Source: Roseiarcus sp963737365
Lineage (GTDB): Bacteria; Pseudomonadota; Alphaproteobacteria; Rhizobiales; Beijerinckiaceae
DNA: 64,000 bases
Assembly: GCA_963737365.1 (NCBI GenBank)
Contig: CAVTSD010000009.1
Span: forward strand, 124,001-188,000
Direction of reading: 5' to 3'
The notes under the pieces are model-generated. The model saw nothing but the letters and a program-made list of their open reading frames with translations. It had not been told where the DNA came from and did no database searches. Positions 9,221 through 18,828 of the stretch are shown piece after piece. Position 1 is the first letter of the stretch. Every line of letters starts with the position of its first letter. The position numbers were made by a program, and so were the translations under genes.

Positions 9221-10981
9221 ATGCTGGGTCGACCTCAATATTTGACGCTGGGCGCCGCCTTTTTCGTCGCGGGCGTTTTGTCACTATCCAGCAGCTCCAT
9301 CGCTGCTGCTGTCCAGACCGAAACTGGAGGGGAAAAGCTTGAAATCGGAGAAAGCCAACCCGGAAATTATCTTTCCGCTCTGATCGCAAGTGCTGACCGA
9401 GACACGCCTGCCGCGGAAGTCTACTACCGGGAAGCTCTCCAAGTAGATCCTCGAAATGCCGATCTCCTCGAGCGCGCGTTCGCCGCTGCTCTCTCCAACG
9501 GGGACGAGGCGACTGCCAGTTCCCTCGGCGAACGGCTCCTTGCGCGCGACCCTAATAACGGCCTTGCCCGTCTCGCGATGGCAGTTCGCGATATCGAACA
9601 GGGACAATTCGCATCTGCGCGGGCCTATTTAGCTGGCGCTGACGCAATGCGGGCGCGGGATGTCACGACGGAGCTTCTTACTGCCTGGTGCTACGCGGGA
9701 CAAGCAGACCTCCGCCGTGCGCTCGAGAGGCTAGACCGCATTCGAGACCCGTCGGTGTTCGCATTTCGCGATTACCACGCGGGCCTGATTGCTGGCCTGC
9801 TGGGTAACGGCGCGGAGGCCGCGAGAAGACTGAAGTCCGCCTATGACGAGGATAAAAACAGTTTACGCTTCGCTGACGCTTACGCTCGGCTTTTGTCGGA
9901 GCAGGGCGATTTGCCTGGAGCACGGAAAGTCTACGAAGACTTCTCCGCAATTATTCCTCACCACCCGCTCGTTCAGCGAGCGCTCGCAGACCTAGAAGCA
10001 AATCAAACTCTTGATCCGGTCGTGCACAACGCAAAGGAAGGCGCGGCCGAAGCGCTATACGGCTTAGGAAGCGCGGGAAGCCGACAAGGAGACGAGCTGC
10101 CGGCGCTGGTCTATCTCCGGTTATCACTCTACCTTCGCCCTTCAAGCGATTTGACTGCAGTAACCCTGGCGAGTCTTTTTGAGCAGCTAAAGCAAAGTGA
10201 CCAGGCCATTGCCGCCTACGGCTTGGTTCCATCCTCATCGCCCTTGAAGATGGGGGCCGATATCCAAATCGCTCTCGAACTTGACGGGATGGGACAGTCG
10301 GACGAGGCGATGCGACGCCTGACCGACATAGTGGTAGAGCGACCGCATGATGTTGAAGCCTTGAGCGCGTTGGCCGAGTTGCAGCGATCGCAAAAGAAAT
10401 ACCCCGAGGCGGCAGCGACCTATGACAAGGCGATCGCGGCTGTTGGAATTCCGCAACGGGATAACTGGACATTGTTTTATTTCAGAGGAATTTGCTACGA
10501 GCGATCAAAGCAATGGCCCAAAGCTGAAGCAGATTTTAAGAAAGCTTTGGAACTCTATCCCGACCAACCGCTTGTCCTTAATTATCTTGGGTATTCTTGG
10601 GTAGATCAAGGGCTAAATTTGGAAGAGGCCTTTAAAATGCTGCGTAAGGCCGTAGAGATGCGACCAAGCGACGGTTATATCGTCGATAGTCTCGGGTGGG
10701 CTCACTATAAGCTTGGCCAGTATAAGGAGGCGGCCGACACGCTGGAAAAGGCGATTAACTTGAAGCCTGCCGATCCGATCCTGAATGATCATTTGGGAGA
10801 TGCCTACTGGCGAACTGATCGGCGAGTCGAGGCGCACTTTCAATGGAATCATGCCCGTGACATGGGTCCGGACGCTGAAGACCTGCCGGCGATTTTAAGG
10901 AAGATTGAGGTAGGACTTCCTGATCTAGCTACCCAGGTTCCGGCGCCAAAAGCTTCTTTGCAAAAAGAAGGTGGCGGCTGA
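9221..10981 (+). CDS. Secreted or periplasmic tetratricopeptide-repeat protein
   Basis: A 586-residue protein with a clear signal peptide (hydrophobic GAAFFVAGVLSLSSSSIAAA, likely cleaved near residue 30). Successive TPR-type helical hairpins extend through most of the length, with well-formed ones at about residues 390-530 (for example YPDQPLVLNYLGYSWVDQG and PSDGYIVDSLGWAHYKLGQY). TPR proteins of this kind are common in alphaproteobacteria and mediate protein contacts in the envelope. The gene ends 18 bases before ispE, so the two are probably co-transcribed. The specific role is unknown. Confidence 0.85.
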   Translation: MLGRPQYLTLGAAFFVAGVLSLSSSSIAAAVQTETGGEKLEIGESQPGNYLSALIASADRDTPAAEVYYREALQVDPRNADLLERAFAAALSNGDEATASSLGERLLARDPNNGLARLAMAVRDIEQGQFASARAYLAGADAMRARDVTTELLTAWCYAGQADLRRALERLDRIRDPSVFAFRDYHAGLIAGLLGNGAEAARRLKSAYDEDKNSLRFADAYARLLSEQGDLPGARKVYEDFSAIIPHHPLVQRALADLEANQTLDPVVHNAKEGAAEALYGLGSAGSRQGDELPALVYLRLSLYLRPSSDLTAVTLASLFEQLKQSDQAIAAYGLVPSSSPLKMGADIQIALELDGMGQSDEAMRRLTDIVVERPHDVEALSALAELQRSQKKYPEAAATYDKAIAAVGIPQRDNWTLFYFRGICYERSKQWPKAEADFKKALELYPDQPLVLNYLGYSWVDQGLNLEEAFKMLRKAVEMRPSDGYIVDSLGWAHYKLGQYKEAADTLEKAINLKPADPILNDHLGDAYWRTDRRVEAHFQWNHARDMGPDAEDLPAILRKIEVGLPDLATQVPAPKASLQKEGGG

Positions 10982-10999
10982 GTTACGGCGCAAGCTTTA

Positions 11000-11866
11000 A
11001 TGCGATGGCTTCGGGCGCCGGCCAAGCTTAACCTAACGCTGCACGTGGTTGGACGCCGCGCTGATGGATATCATGAGCTTGAGAGCCTCGTGGCGTTTGC
11101 TGATCTGTGCGACTGGTTAGGGTTAGATCCCGGCGAGGATTTGACGCTTGAGGTCTTCGGTCCCCGGGCTAAGGAAGCTGGGCCTGATCATGAGAATCTT
11201 ATACTGCGCGCGGCGCGGTCACTCACTTCGGAAATACCTGGGCTCAGAGTTGGTCGGTTTCGGTTAATTAAACGGCTACCCGCAGCGGCGGGACTCGGCG
11301 GAGGTTCCGCCGATGCGGCGGCCGCGTTACGGCTACTCGCGACAGAGTTGCGATTGCCGGTCGAAGATCAGCGAGTGCAAGCTGCAGCTCGGGCGACCGG
11401 GGCGGACGTCCTCGCTTGTCTTTCTCCACAAGCCAGAACGATCAGGGGTATTGGCCACGAACTCGGTCCAACAATTCGATTACCAGATACCTTCGTGGTT
11501 CTGGTTAATCCGCAGGTTCAGGCCCCGACGCCAAAGGTGTTCGCGGCCTTTGACCGTGCATTGGAACCAGAAGCGGATCTCTCCGCGCGACGAGCAGTAG
11601 AAATGAGAGTCAGTCCAGACGCGGTTTTGGATTTTAGCACCTTAGGCCATAATGACCTGGAAGCTGCGGCAATTCGAGTAATACCGCAGATTGAAACTGT
11701 TCTTAAATCACTGTCAAGGGTTTCAATAGCCAAGGCGTTTGGAATGTCAGGTTCAGGTGCGACTTGCTTTGCCTTGTTTAGTAATCGGCGCAGCGCGGCC
11801 GCCACGCAGCGGTCTCTCGCGGCAGACCATCCAGAATGGTGGATCAAGACCACTACGCTTCACTAG
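11000..11866 (+). CDS. ispE: 4-diphosphocytidyl-2-C-methyl-D-erythritol kinase
   Basis: A 288-residue GHMP kinase of the methylerythritol-phosphate (MEP) isoprenoid pathway. It phosphorylates CDP-methylerythritol at the 2-hydroxyl in the cytoplasm. The N-terminal RAPAKLNLTLHV and the phosphate-binding GHMP motif LPAAAGLGGGSADAAAALR (about residues 94-112) are present, with the C-terminal glycine-rich MSGSGATCFALF. Length and order match the family. It lies 18 bases downstream of the TPR gene and 24 upstream of the GT39 gene, suggesting one transcription unit. Confidence 0.95.
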   Translation: MRWLRAPAKLNLTLHVVGRRADGYHELESLVAFADLCDWLGLDPGEDLTLEVFGPRAKEAGPDHENLILRAARSLTSEIPGLRVGRFRLIKRLPAAAGLGGGSADAAAALRLLATELRLPVEDQRVQAAARATGADVLACLSPQARTIRGIGHELGPTIRLPDTFVVLVNPQVQAPTPKVFAAFDRALEPEADLSARRAVEMRVSPDAVLDFSTLGHNDLEAAAIRVIPQIETVLKSLSRVSIAKAFGMSGSGATCFALFSNRRSAAATQRSLAADHPEWWIKTTTLH

Positions 11867-11890
11867 TTGAAGCAACTGAAAACGCTCTAA

Positions 11891-13402
11891 ATGCCAGATA
11901 CGAGGGATATTCGTCTCGCCTTGGCGACCCTAACAGGCTTCGCAATCGCGCGCCTCTTGTTTGATTTCACTATCGGTCTCGGCGTGGATGAAAGCTATAC
12001 CGTAGCAATTTCGCGGCGCTTATCCCTCTCCTATTTCGATCACCCTCCGTTGCATCTTTGGATGGCCCATTTAGCGGCTCTCGCTTTTGGAGAGAACGTT
12101 ACTGTACGCGTCGTTTTCGTTTCCCTCTTTTTCGCCACGGGGTGGATCTACTATCAATTTACCAGAAGATTATTCGGCCCTCGATCAGCATTGATAGCGA
12201 TTTTTGCCCTAAACGTTACTCCCTTCTTCTTTGCCTCCGCAGGAGGGTGGATCGTTCCGGATGGCCCGTTGCTTTTCGGTTTGACGCTGGCAGCGTGGGC
12301 TGCGAGCAGAGTATTTTTCCCGCACCCGTTAGAGAAAGTTTCGGCTTGGCAATTTTGGCCGCTTGTTGGCCTCGGTCTTGGGTTAGCCGGACTTTCTAAG
12401 TACAGCGCCATTTTGACCGCAAGCGGATTGGTAACGTTCGTCGTGATCACACCGGAGCAGCGGCATTGGCTAAGGCATCCCGCGCTGTACGTATCCGCAA
12501 CAGTGGCCTGCGTGATGATAACGCCTGTCCTCGTTTGGAACGCGCAGCACAGTTGGGCGTCGTTCGAGTTTCAGGGGGGCCGCGGAGTGCCAATCGGGAT
12601 ATTGCGGCCAGTGCAATCTCTAATAATGGTCGTTGGCGAGATTGCGTTTTTGTCGCCCTGGATTTTTGTGCCTCTCGTCGCAGGCCTCGTTAACGCGTTC
12701 CGTCATTGGCGAGACGAACGGCGTATGTTTCTCCTTTGCCTCAGCCTCCCTGCGATCGTTCTTTTCAGCCTGACGCCGCTTTGGGGCGGACGCGGCCAGC
12801 CTCATTGGACGATGCCCGGCTGGTTCTTTGTCTTCCCGTTAATGGGAGTGTGGATCAACGAACTCGCCGTGTCCACTCAGGGGCTTCTCCGCGCGGCTTT
12901 CCTTTCGTCGGGGTTGCTTGCCGCGATCGCAGGTGTCGCGGCTGTCCAAGTCTCGACCGGATGGCCGCTGGCGATCTTGACTGCGCAGTCACACCTGGTC
13001 GATCCAACGCTCGAGGCAGTCGAGTGGCGCGATCTCGCGAAAGCGCCAATCTTCGACGAGCCGGCCAGCTTCGTCATTTCTACGAAATGGTCGGAGGCGG
13101 GTAAAATCGCCCTCGCCCTTGGGCCTCGAATTCCCGTTTTTGTGCTTTCCAATGATCCGCGCGGTTGGGCTTTTCAAGATAAGAGCGAGAGTTTTGTTGG
13201 GCAAAGCGGGGTGATCGTCACGCCAGCGGCGGAAGCCGAATCGACGATCGCCGTTGCTCGTCCGCTGTTCGCCAGCCTCGGACAGCCTGAGCTTTACTCT
13301 GTAGGCCGAAACGGCCGGCCCGAGATCAAGCTTGCGCTCATCCCCGCTGCTGGCTTGACGCGCGGACTGCCCATGCCTTATGCGGGCGGAGCGGGCAGAT
13401 AA
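11891..13402 (+). CDS. GT39-family (ArnT/PMT-like) membrane glycosyltransferase
   Basis: A 503-residue polytopic membrane protein of the glycosyltransferase 39 superfamily. These enzymes transfer sugars from polyprenyl-phosphate donors on the periplasmic side. The first loop carries the family's acidic catalytic pair region (GLGVDESYTVAIS) and FDHPPLHLW. About ten hydrophobic segments follow, then a soluble C-terminal part of about 140 residues. The next gene, eight bases on, encodes a DPM1-type synthase fused to GtrA. Such synthases make and flip the lipid-linked sugar donor, so together they probably form a small glycan-modification module. The acceptor is unknown. Confidence 0.85.
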   Translation: MPDTRDIRLALATLTGFAIARLLFDFTIGLGVDESYTVAISRRLSLSYFDHPPLHLWMAHLAALAFGENVTVRVVFVSLFFATGWIYYQFTRRLFGPRSALIAIFALNVTPFFFASAGGWIVPDGPLLFGLTLAAWAASRVFFPHPLEKVSAWQFWPLVGLGLGLAGLSKYSAILTASGLVTFVVITPEQRHWLRHPALYVSATVACVMITPVLVWNAQHSWASFEFQGGRGVPIGILRPVQSLIMVVGEIAFLSPWIFVPLVAGLVNAFRHWRDERRMFLLCLSLPAIVLFSLTPLWGGRGQPHWTMPGWFFVFPLMGVWINELAVSTQGLLRAAFLSSGLLAAIAGVAAVQVSTGWPLAILTAQSHLVDPTLEAVEWRDLAKAPIFDEPASFVISTKWSEAGKIALALGPRIPVFVLSNDPRGWAFQDKSESFVGQSGVIVTPAAEAESTIAVARPLFASLGQPELYSVGRNGRPEIKLALIPAAGLTRGLPMPYAGGAGR

Positions 13403-13409
13403 CGCTCTC

Positions 13410-14562
13410 ATGAACGCCTATGAAATAGCGTGGCGTGGAATGGCTAGCGATGCGACGCCCAGCCACCCAGCTCCCAAACTTTCGATCGTCGTCCCGACCT
13501 ATAAAGAATCCAAGAACGTTCCGATCCTTTTCGAACGCGTCGCTGCGGCTCTCGGCGGCGAGCCATGGGAGATCATCATCGTCGATGACGACTCCCCCGA
13601 CGGAACCTCCGATGTAGCGTTTGGCCTTGCAGCGACGGACAATCGTCTTCGCTGTTTGAGGCGCGTCAATCGCTCGGGCCTCGCGGGCGCTGTGATCGAG
13701 GGATGGATGTCGTCCAGCGCAGACTTCGTTGCGGTCCTCGACGGCGATCTTCAGCACGACGAATCCAGGCTTCTTGCGATGTACCAAGCCCTCGCCAACG
13801 GTTCCGGCGATTTGGCGATTGGAACCCGGCTGAGAGACGCGGGCGAGGGAAGTCTCTCCCCGACGCGGCAGCGGCTGAGCGATCTCGGCGCGTGGTTCTT
13901 CAGACGGATTACAGGAGCGAATGTTAGCGATCCGATGAGCGGCTTCTTTATGATTCGGCGTGAGATCGTCTCTCGTCTGGCTCCGCGCCTGTCGCCGGAC
14001 GGGTTCAAAATCCTGGTCGACGTGGTTCTTTCGGCGGGCAGCGGTCTGAGGATTGTCGAGGTTCCTTACAGCTTCCGCAAGCGTCACGCCGGCGAGTCCA
14101 AACTGACGCCGCTGGTTGGTATCGACTTTCTTGGCCTTGTCGTTCATCATGCGACCGCTGGCGCCCTTCCGACGCGTTTCGTTTTGTTCGCAATGATCGG
14201 AGCGGTCGGTTTGGTCGTGCACGTCCTCGCGCTCTCGGCCGTTCTTCATTGGTCGAGAATGTTGACTTTCGAACTCAGGGCAACTCGTCGCCACTGTCCT
14301 TGCAATGGCGAGCAACTTCATCCTGAATAACGAAATTACCTATCGCTCGTATAGGTACCGTGGCCTTGGCATGATCTCGGGCTTTGTGGGTTTTGCGCTC
14401 GGATGCAGCGTTGGGGCCGTCGCCAATATCGACGTCGCTTCTTGGCTCTACAAAGACGATCAGACGTGGTGGGTCGCTGGGCTCGGCGGCGCCTTACTGA
14501 GCGTAGTTTGGAACTACGCAGTCAGCACAAATCTCATTTGGCGTCCGCGCCGCCGCCGATAA
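13410..14562 (+). CDS. Dolichol-phosphate-mannose-synthase-like GT2 fused to GtrA domain (frame interrupted)
   Basis: The N-terminal GT2 domain (about residues 20-240) shows LSIVVPTYKES, IIIVDDDSPDGT and VLDGDLQHDE, typical of DPM1/GtrB enzymes that make polyprenyl-phosphate sugars. The C-terminal GtrA membrane domain (probable flippase) continues in another frame as MASNFILNNEITYR through 14562. Deleting one A from GAACTC at 14271-14276 restores an uninterrupted 383-residue protein reading FDSGQLVATVLAMASNF across the joint. This matches the known fusion architecture. The break is probably a sequence error, or else a recent +1 mutation (see findings). Start chosen at the ATG eight bases after the GT39 stop. 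Confidence 0.85.
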
Positions 14563-14654
14563 CCGGAATTTTCGCTTCATCGGATGTCATCCAAGCGGCT
14601 CAAAGGTTCAACGGGGACTGCAAGGGCAGCCTACCGGACTGCGGCTCTTATAGT

Positions 14655-14706
14655 ATCCGTGTTGGTCAAGCGGATTTTGGGGTTTAGGATCGATTAGCGT
14701 TCAAGA
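14655..14706. repeat. Left arm of about 52-bp imperfect inverted repeat bounding the IS cluster
   Basis: The reverse complement of 14655-14706 matches 18601-18652 with a handful of mismatches; the core CTCTTRAACGCTAATCGATC is nearly identical. The arms enclose the IS110 remnant and both elements inserted in it. They could be ends of the original IS110-type element or a genomic palindromic repeat used as its target. Confidence 0.7.
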
Positions 14707-15068
14707 GGCGTTTGCGAGAAGGATGCGCTTTCGCATGAGTGCTGGGAGGGCGAGCTTTGCCGGCTTTCCCGCGGCTCGGAGGCGATTGTAAGTTGCTGCC
14801 TGGGTTGAATTGGGTCGCGACAAGAGGGCATGTAGAAGGCCCGACGGCGCGGGGCTCGTCCTCGCGCGATCCGTCCCCCGGCCGGACTGCCGGGCAATGG
14901 GGCGGCCTGCGAGACTGCGGCCTGGGTGCCATGCAGGGTGCCAGTTTCGTATTTCGATGAGCAAGGCTGTTGCATTCAGGGCCGAGACGCCTGGAATGCT
15001 GTTGAGACCGCAAACCGCTAGGGGAGACCGGCGTCGGCGTGGATCCGCTCAAGGATCGCGGCCTCGAT
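14685..15068 (-). pseudogene. IS110-family transposase remnant, C-terminal part
   Basis: Read on the minus strand and across at least two frame changes, this stretch gives ILERIHADAGLP, LNSIPGVSALNATALLIEI, then RQSGRGT, RRAFYMP and LRAAGKPAKLALPALMRK. These are the helix-hairpin-helix region and the transposase_20 C-terminal domain of IS110-family enzymes. It is the 3' part of the gene whose 5' part lies at 17373-17667. The IS21 element separates them, and rejoining restores MAAIEAAILERI. It is not functional as sequenced. Confidence 0.8.
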
Positions 15069-15137
15069 TGTCAATGGCGCCGCGATTTTCCTCAAAAGTG
15101 GCGCCGCAAAATTCCCCAGTCTGGCGGGTCTTGGCGA

Positions 15138-15999
15138 TCAGCCGTTGGCGTGATCGGCGCCTCCGATTTTTGGCGGCCGGCCACGGCGTTTCAGGGTCGG
15201 CGGAATGGGGTTGGGCTGAACGTTGGGCTTGAATCGGGCCGTGTCGGGCAAGAGGTCGGCGTGCTCGCGCAACCGATAGCTGGAGCCCTCGATCTGGATG
15301 ACGACGGCATGATGAAGCAGCCTGTCGAGGAGCGCGGTCGCTACGACGGTATCGCCAAAGATGTCGCCCCATTCGGCGAAGCCGCGGTTTGAGGTGAGGA
15401 TCATGGCGCCCTTCTCGTACCGGGCGTTGACGAGCTGGAAGAAGAGGTTGCCACCGCCGGGCGTAACGGGGAGGTAGCCGATCTCGTCGACGATGAGCAG
15501 CGCGAACCGGCAGTAGTAGCGGATCCTCTCGCGAAGGGCGCCGTCACGCTCGGCCTTGGCGAGTGCAGCGACGATGTCGGCGAGCGAGCTGAAGTAGACG
15601 CTGCGGCCGGCTTTGACCGCCTCGACGCCGAGTGCGAGGCTCAGATGAGTTCTTGCCGGTTCCGGGCGGACCTATCAGATGGAGTGCTTCGGCGCGCTCG
15701 ATGAACTGCAGTCCGGCGAGCGCCAGGATGCGGTTCCTGTCGAGCGATGGCTGGAAGGCGAAGTCGAAACCGGCAAGGGTCTTGATCGCCGACAGCCTGG
15801 CCATCTGGACCGCCATCCTGACGCGGCGGTCCTCGCGCGTGGTCAGTTCTTCGGTCAGCAAGGCGTCGATGGCCTCGACAGCGCCGATCTCGCCGCGCTC
15901 GATGCCGCGCAGGGTGACGTCGAGGACCTCCAGCGCGCGCGGCATCTTCAAGGCGACGAGGGTGGTCTTGACGCGCTCTAAGACCGACGGCGCGCTCAT
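15138..15999 (-). pseudogene. istB: IS21 helper ATPase IstB (one frame break)
   Basis: It starts MSAPSVLERVKTTL, runs through the AAA+ Walker A region GPPGTGK, then shifts frame. Deleting one base in GAGTTC at 15647-15652 (GAACTC on the coding strand) restores GKTHLSLALGVEAVKAGRSV and the rest to the C-terminus at 15138. This includes the sensor region AMILTSNRGFAEWG and an intact 286-residue protein. IstB assists IstA in target capture. This break has the same GACTC/GAACTC signature as five host genes in the window, so the gene may be intact in the cell. Confidence 0.88.
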
Positions 16000-17253
16000 G
16001 GAACGCCTCCGACGCGTGCGAGACGGCGGCCGGCGGCGGCGTAGAAGTCGAGCGAGCGACGAAGAACACGATCGCCGGCGCGCGTGAGGATCCGGGGCTC
16101 GTCGCTCGGGCGGCGCCGGCAAGGGCTGCCGGGTTCGCGGTGCGAAGGATCGAGCCGCTTCTCGCCCCGTCCCTCCAGAGGAGCGTGGGTGGCGACGAGC
16201 GCTCCGTCTTCGAAGATGCGGACCTCGTCGGCGAGAACGTGCACCTCGAATACGCGCCGCCTGGTCGTGTCGGGCACGCTGTAGAGATTGCCGCCGACGC
16301 TGACCATGCCTTCGTGCGAAGCGCGCCGCTCGACCGCAGCACCGCCTGGTAGGGCATGGTCGGAACGGCTTTGAGAAACGCCCTCTCCTCAGCGAAGGCC
16401 TCGTTGACGACCTGGTTGGTGGTCGCGTGCACGCGTGGATTGGCGACCGTGTCGAACCAATGACGGAGCCGCTCGTTCAGGTCGTCGAGGTTACGGAACG
16501 CGCCGCCGAGGAAGAAGTCCTCGCGGATGTAGCGAAACGGCCGCTCGACCTTGCCCCTTGGTTTTGGCCCTATAGGGCCGGCAGGCGCGCGGCTGGAAGC
16601 CGTAGTGCCGGGCGAGGTCGAGGAGGGCGCGGTTGTAGATGACGAGCCCGTCGGCGTCCTCGCCGATGACCGCGGTCTTCATGCGGTCGTAAAGGATGGT
16701 GCGTGGCGCGCCGCCGATCGCGTCGAAAGCCGCGATATGGCAGCGCAGGACGCTTTGCAGATCCTGGTGGCGGACGAACCGCGCCCAAATCAGCCGAGAG
16801 TAGCCGAGCACCATTGAGAACAGCCAGACGATGCGCTTGACCCCGGCTCGTCGGCAAACTCGACCTCGAACCGGGCGAAGTCGACTTGGGCTTGCTCGCC
16901 CGGCGGCGTCTCGAAACGCACTTCGTATCCGGAGATGCGGGCGGGCCGGATCTCGCGCACGCGGTCCCGCACAACGCTGTAGCTGCCGGTAAAATCGCGC
17001 TCCTTGAGTTCCCGCAACAGACGCCGCGCGGTCAGTGCGGGAAAGGCCGCCAGGCGCTCGCGCAAGTAGGTTCGAAGCTATCGATGACGCTCGGCGGGGC
17101 CGCGCGCTTCTTGTAGGCCAGCGGCTCCAGCCCTTTGGCAATATAGGTCCTGACAGTCTTTCGGTCGATGCCGACCTGCCGGGCGATGGCGCTGACCGAT
17201 AGGCCCTGGCGATGCAAATCCAGGATCATGACGAGTTCCCCAAGTTTGATCAC
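15996..17253 (-). pseudogene. istA: IS21 transposase IstA (several frame breaks)
   Basis: The GTG at 17253 opens VIKLGELVMILDLHRQGLSV, an N-terminal helix-turn-helix (SAIARQVGIDRKTVRTYIAKG). The integrase core follows in pieces: QAQVDFARFEVEF, VWLFSMVLGYSRLIW, RTILYDRMKTAVIGED and the C-terminal VSVGGNLYSVPDTTRRRVFE. Four single-base shifts separate the pieces, near 17070 (a base lost after GAACC), 16843 (G run short), 16560 (G run long) and 16340 (G run short). All four lie at or next to short homopolymer runs, so either decay or homopolymer error is possible. It ends by overlapping istB by four bases. Confidence 0.85.
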
Positions 17254-17372
17254 CGCGTCCTCCCTCCCGCCAGCAGGAGGAACCTCGGTGATTTGGCTTG
17301 GCCGCCGGCCAGTCACGAAAACTGGGGAAATTCCAAATGTCACAAGTGGGGAGAATACGGGCGCCACTTACG

Positions 17373-17667
17373 TCGATCGCCGCCATCTGGCGTTCGATCT
17401 GTTCGAGGCACTGGGCGTTCTGACGCTTCAAGAGGGGGCCGTCAGAGCGTATCCGAGGTTTTATCTGTGGTCCGGCCTTCATTCCTTGAGTTCGAGAATG
17501 ACTTCGGCTTGCCGCGGTCGGGTCTGCAACCCCAACAGCGCTCCCATGCGGGCCAGCATCGCCGCATCCAGACGGTCGGTCTTGGCCAGAGCCGACCGCC
17601 TCGGCGCCTGGCCTCGACGCCCTGTCTGCGCGCCTCGCCCGGCAGGTAGGGGCAAAGGCCCCTCTTA
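17373..17667 (-). pseudogene. IS110-family transposase remnant, N-terminal part
   Basis: On the minus strand this reads SALAKTDRLDAAMLARMGALLGLQTRPRQAEVILELKE. This is the RuvC-like DEDD domain signature (AKTDxxDAxxLARxG) and the following helix of IS110-family transposases. Nearer the IS21 junction comes LLKRQNAQCLEQIERQMAAID, part of the coiled-coil linker. A stop and frame changes separate the two. The 5' end is cut by the IS5-family element at 17668. Confidence 0.8.
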
Positions 17668-18602
17668 GTGTCTGTCCGGGGACAATTTGATTGATATGAA
17701 TCGTTTGTGATTCACTGGGCGCTTCCTGATTCTATGGAGGTCGTCAGTGTGGACGAGCGAAAATCGTGTGCGCTATGACCGGAGCAAATTGCGGTATCCA
17801 AGCGACCTGACAGATGCCGAATGGGCTCATGTTGCGCCGGTGATCCCGCCGGCCAGACGCGGCGGCAACGGTCGCCATGTCGACGAACGCGAAGTGGTCA
17901 ACGGCTTGATGTATATTCTGAGCACGGGCTGCCAGTGGCGAGCGATTCCGAAGGATTTGCCGCCGCGCTCGACGCTCTATGATTATTTCGATCTATGGAG
18001 CTATGACGGCACGCTCGACCGCCTTCACGAAGCGCTCTATGTGAAGTGCCGTGAGCAAGCAGGTCGGGACGCCAGCCCGACCGCCGCGATCCTTGACAGC
18101 CAGAGCGTCAAGTCCGCGGAAAAAGGGGCCGTTGCATCGACCCGCATGGCTTTTGATGCAGGCAAGAAGATCAAAGGCAAGAAGCGGCATATCCTCGTCG
18201 ATACGCAAGGCCTCCTGATGCACGCCATCGTGCATGGCGCCGACATTCAGGATCGCGACGGTGGCGCCTTGCTGATGGCGACCCTGTTTGGCGCCTTTCC
18301 ATTCCTGCTTAAGCTCTACGCGGACGGCGGCTACCAAGGGGCGGAGTTTCAGGCGGCGGCGCAGCGCACAATGGCGCAGGTCAACGTTGAAATCGTCAAG
18401 CGGTCCGACGGCGCCAGAGGGTTCGTCATTTTACCAAAGCGCTGGCTTGTTGAGAGGTCTTTCGCGTGGCTCAATCGCTGTCGCCGATTGGCGAAGACTG
18501 GGAGTGTCTCAGCCGAAAGGCCCTCGCATTCCTACGGCTCGCCTCAATCCGGCTCATGCTGCGAAAGCTATGCATTCAAACATGATGTTCGCGGACAGAC
18601 TC
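17668..18602 (+). mobile_element. IS5-family insertion sequence (935 bp)
   Basis: Left end GTGTCTGTCCGGGGACA and inverted right end GAGTCTGTCCGCGAACA are imperfect terminal repeats. TTA flanks both sides (17665-17667 and 18603-18605), a 3-bp duplication fitting IS5 subgroups with TNA targets. It encodes one transposase on the plus strand. It inserted into the IS110 remnant or the inverted repeat beside it. Confidence 0.88.
17747..18585 (+). CDS. IS5-family DDE transposase (frame break near C-terminus)
   Basis: The N-terminal DUF4096-type region (YPSDLTDAEWAHVAPVIPP) and the DDE core are present: AAILDSQSVKSAEKG (first D), YADGGYQG (second D) and LVERSFAWLNRCRR (E of the YREK-type block). At about 18494 the expected AAGGACTGG reads AAGACTGG, one G short, so the last 30 codons (DWECLSRKALAFLRLASIRLML) continue in another frame to a stop at 18583-18585. 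The frame as sequenced would run to 18613 with an unrelated tail. It is either an inactivating deletion or an error in a GG run. Confidence 0.85.
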
Positions 18603-18652
18603 TTAAACGCTAATCGATCTTGAACCCAAAATCCTTTTTGATTAACACGAAT
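18601..18652. repeat. Right arm of the imperfect inverted repeat
   Basis: It pairs with 14655-14706 (see that entry). Its first two bases belong to the IS5-family right end, and the IS5 target duplicate TTA (18603-18605) lies inside it. The arm was therefore present before that element inserted. From here to 18828 the sequence is AT-rich and I see no gene in it. Confidence 0.65.
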
Positions 18653-18828
18653 ACCATTGTAGGTCGGGTTTGGAGCAGAAATCATCAATATAATTTCTAG
18701 TAAAATCTATATTATTAAGAATTAGCGTTGTCTAGAACCGCTTTCTTGCTTCAAAGCGCTGCGCCGGGTCGCGGAACAAACGGAGGTGATGCGCTTGCAG
18801 CACACAATGTCGTAAATCTTTCGACTTA

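Larger units (their letters stand above)
15069..17372 (-). mobile_element. IS21-family insertion sequence inside the IS110 remnant
   Basis: The element is about 2.3 kb. Its left end TGTCAATGGCGCC and right end (inverted) CGTAAGTGGCGCC are imperfect terminal repeats, and TCGAT is duplicated at 15064-15068 and 17373-17377 as the target-site duplication. Additional internal copies of the AGTGGCGCC..TTCCCCAG motif occur near both ends, as is usual for IS21. It carries istA and istB in the usual overlapping order on the minus strand, both with frame breaks. Removing it restores the IS110 reading frame, which confirms both the boundaries and the order of insertion. Confidence 0.88.

Noticed and set aside
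18494..18500. IS5-family transposase break as another GANTC event or a programmed frameshift
   Set aside because: The missing base is a G in AAGGAC, not in a GANTC site, and no slippery heptamer is present. It is a plain one-base deletion or a homopolymer error.
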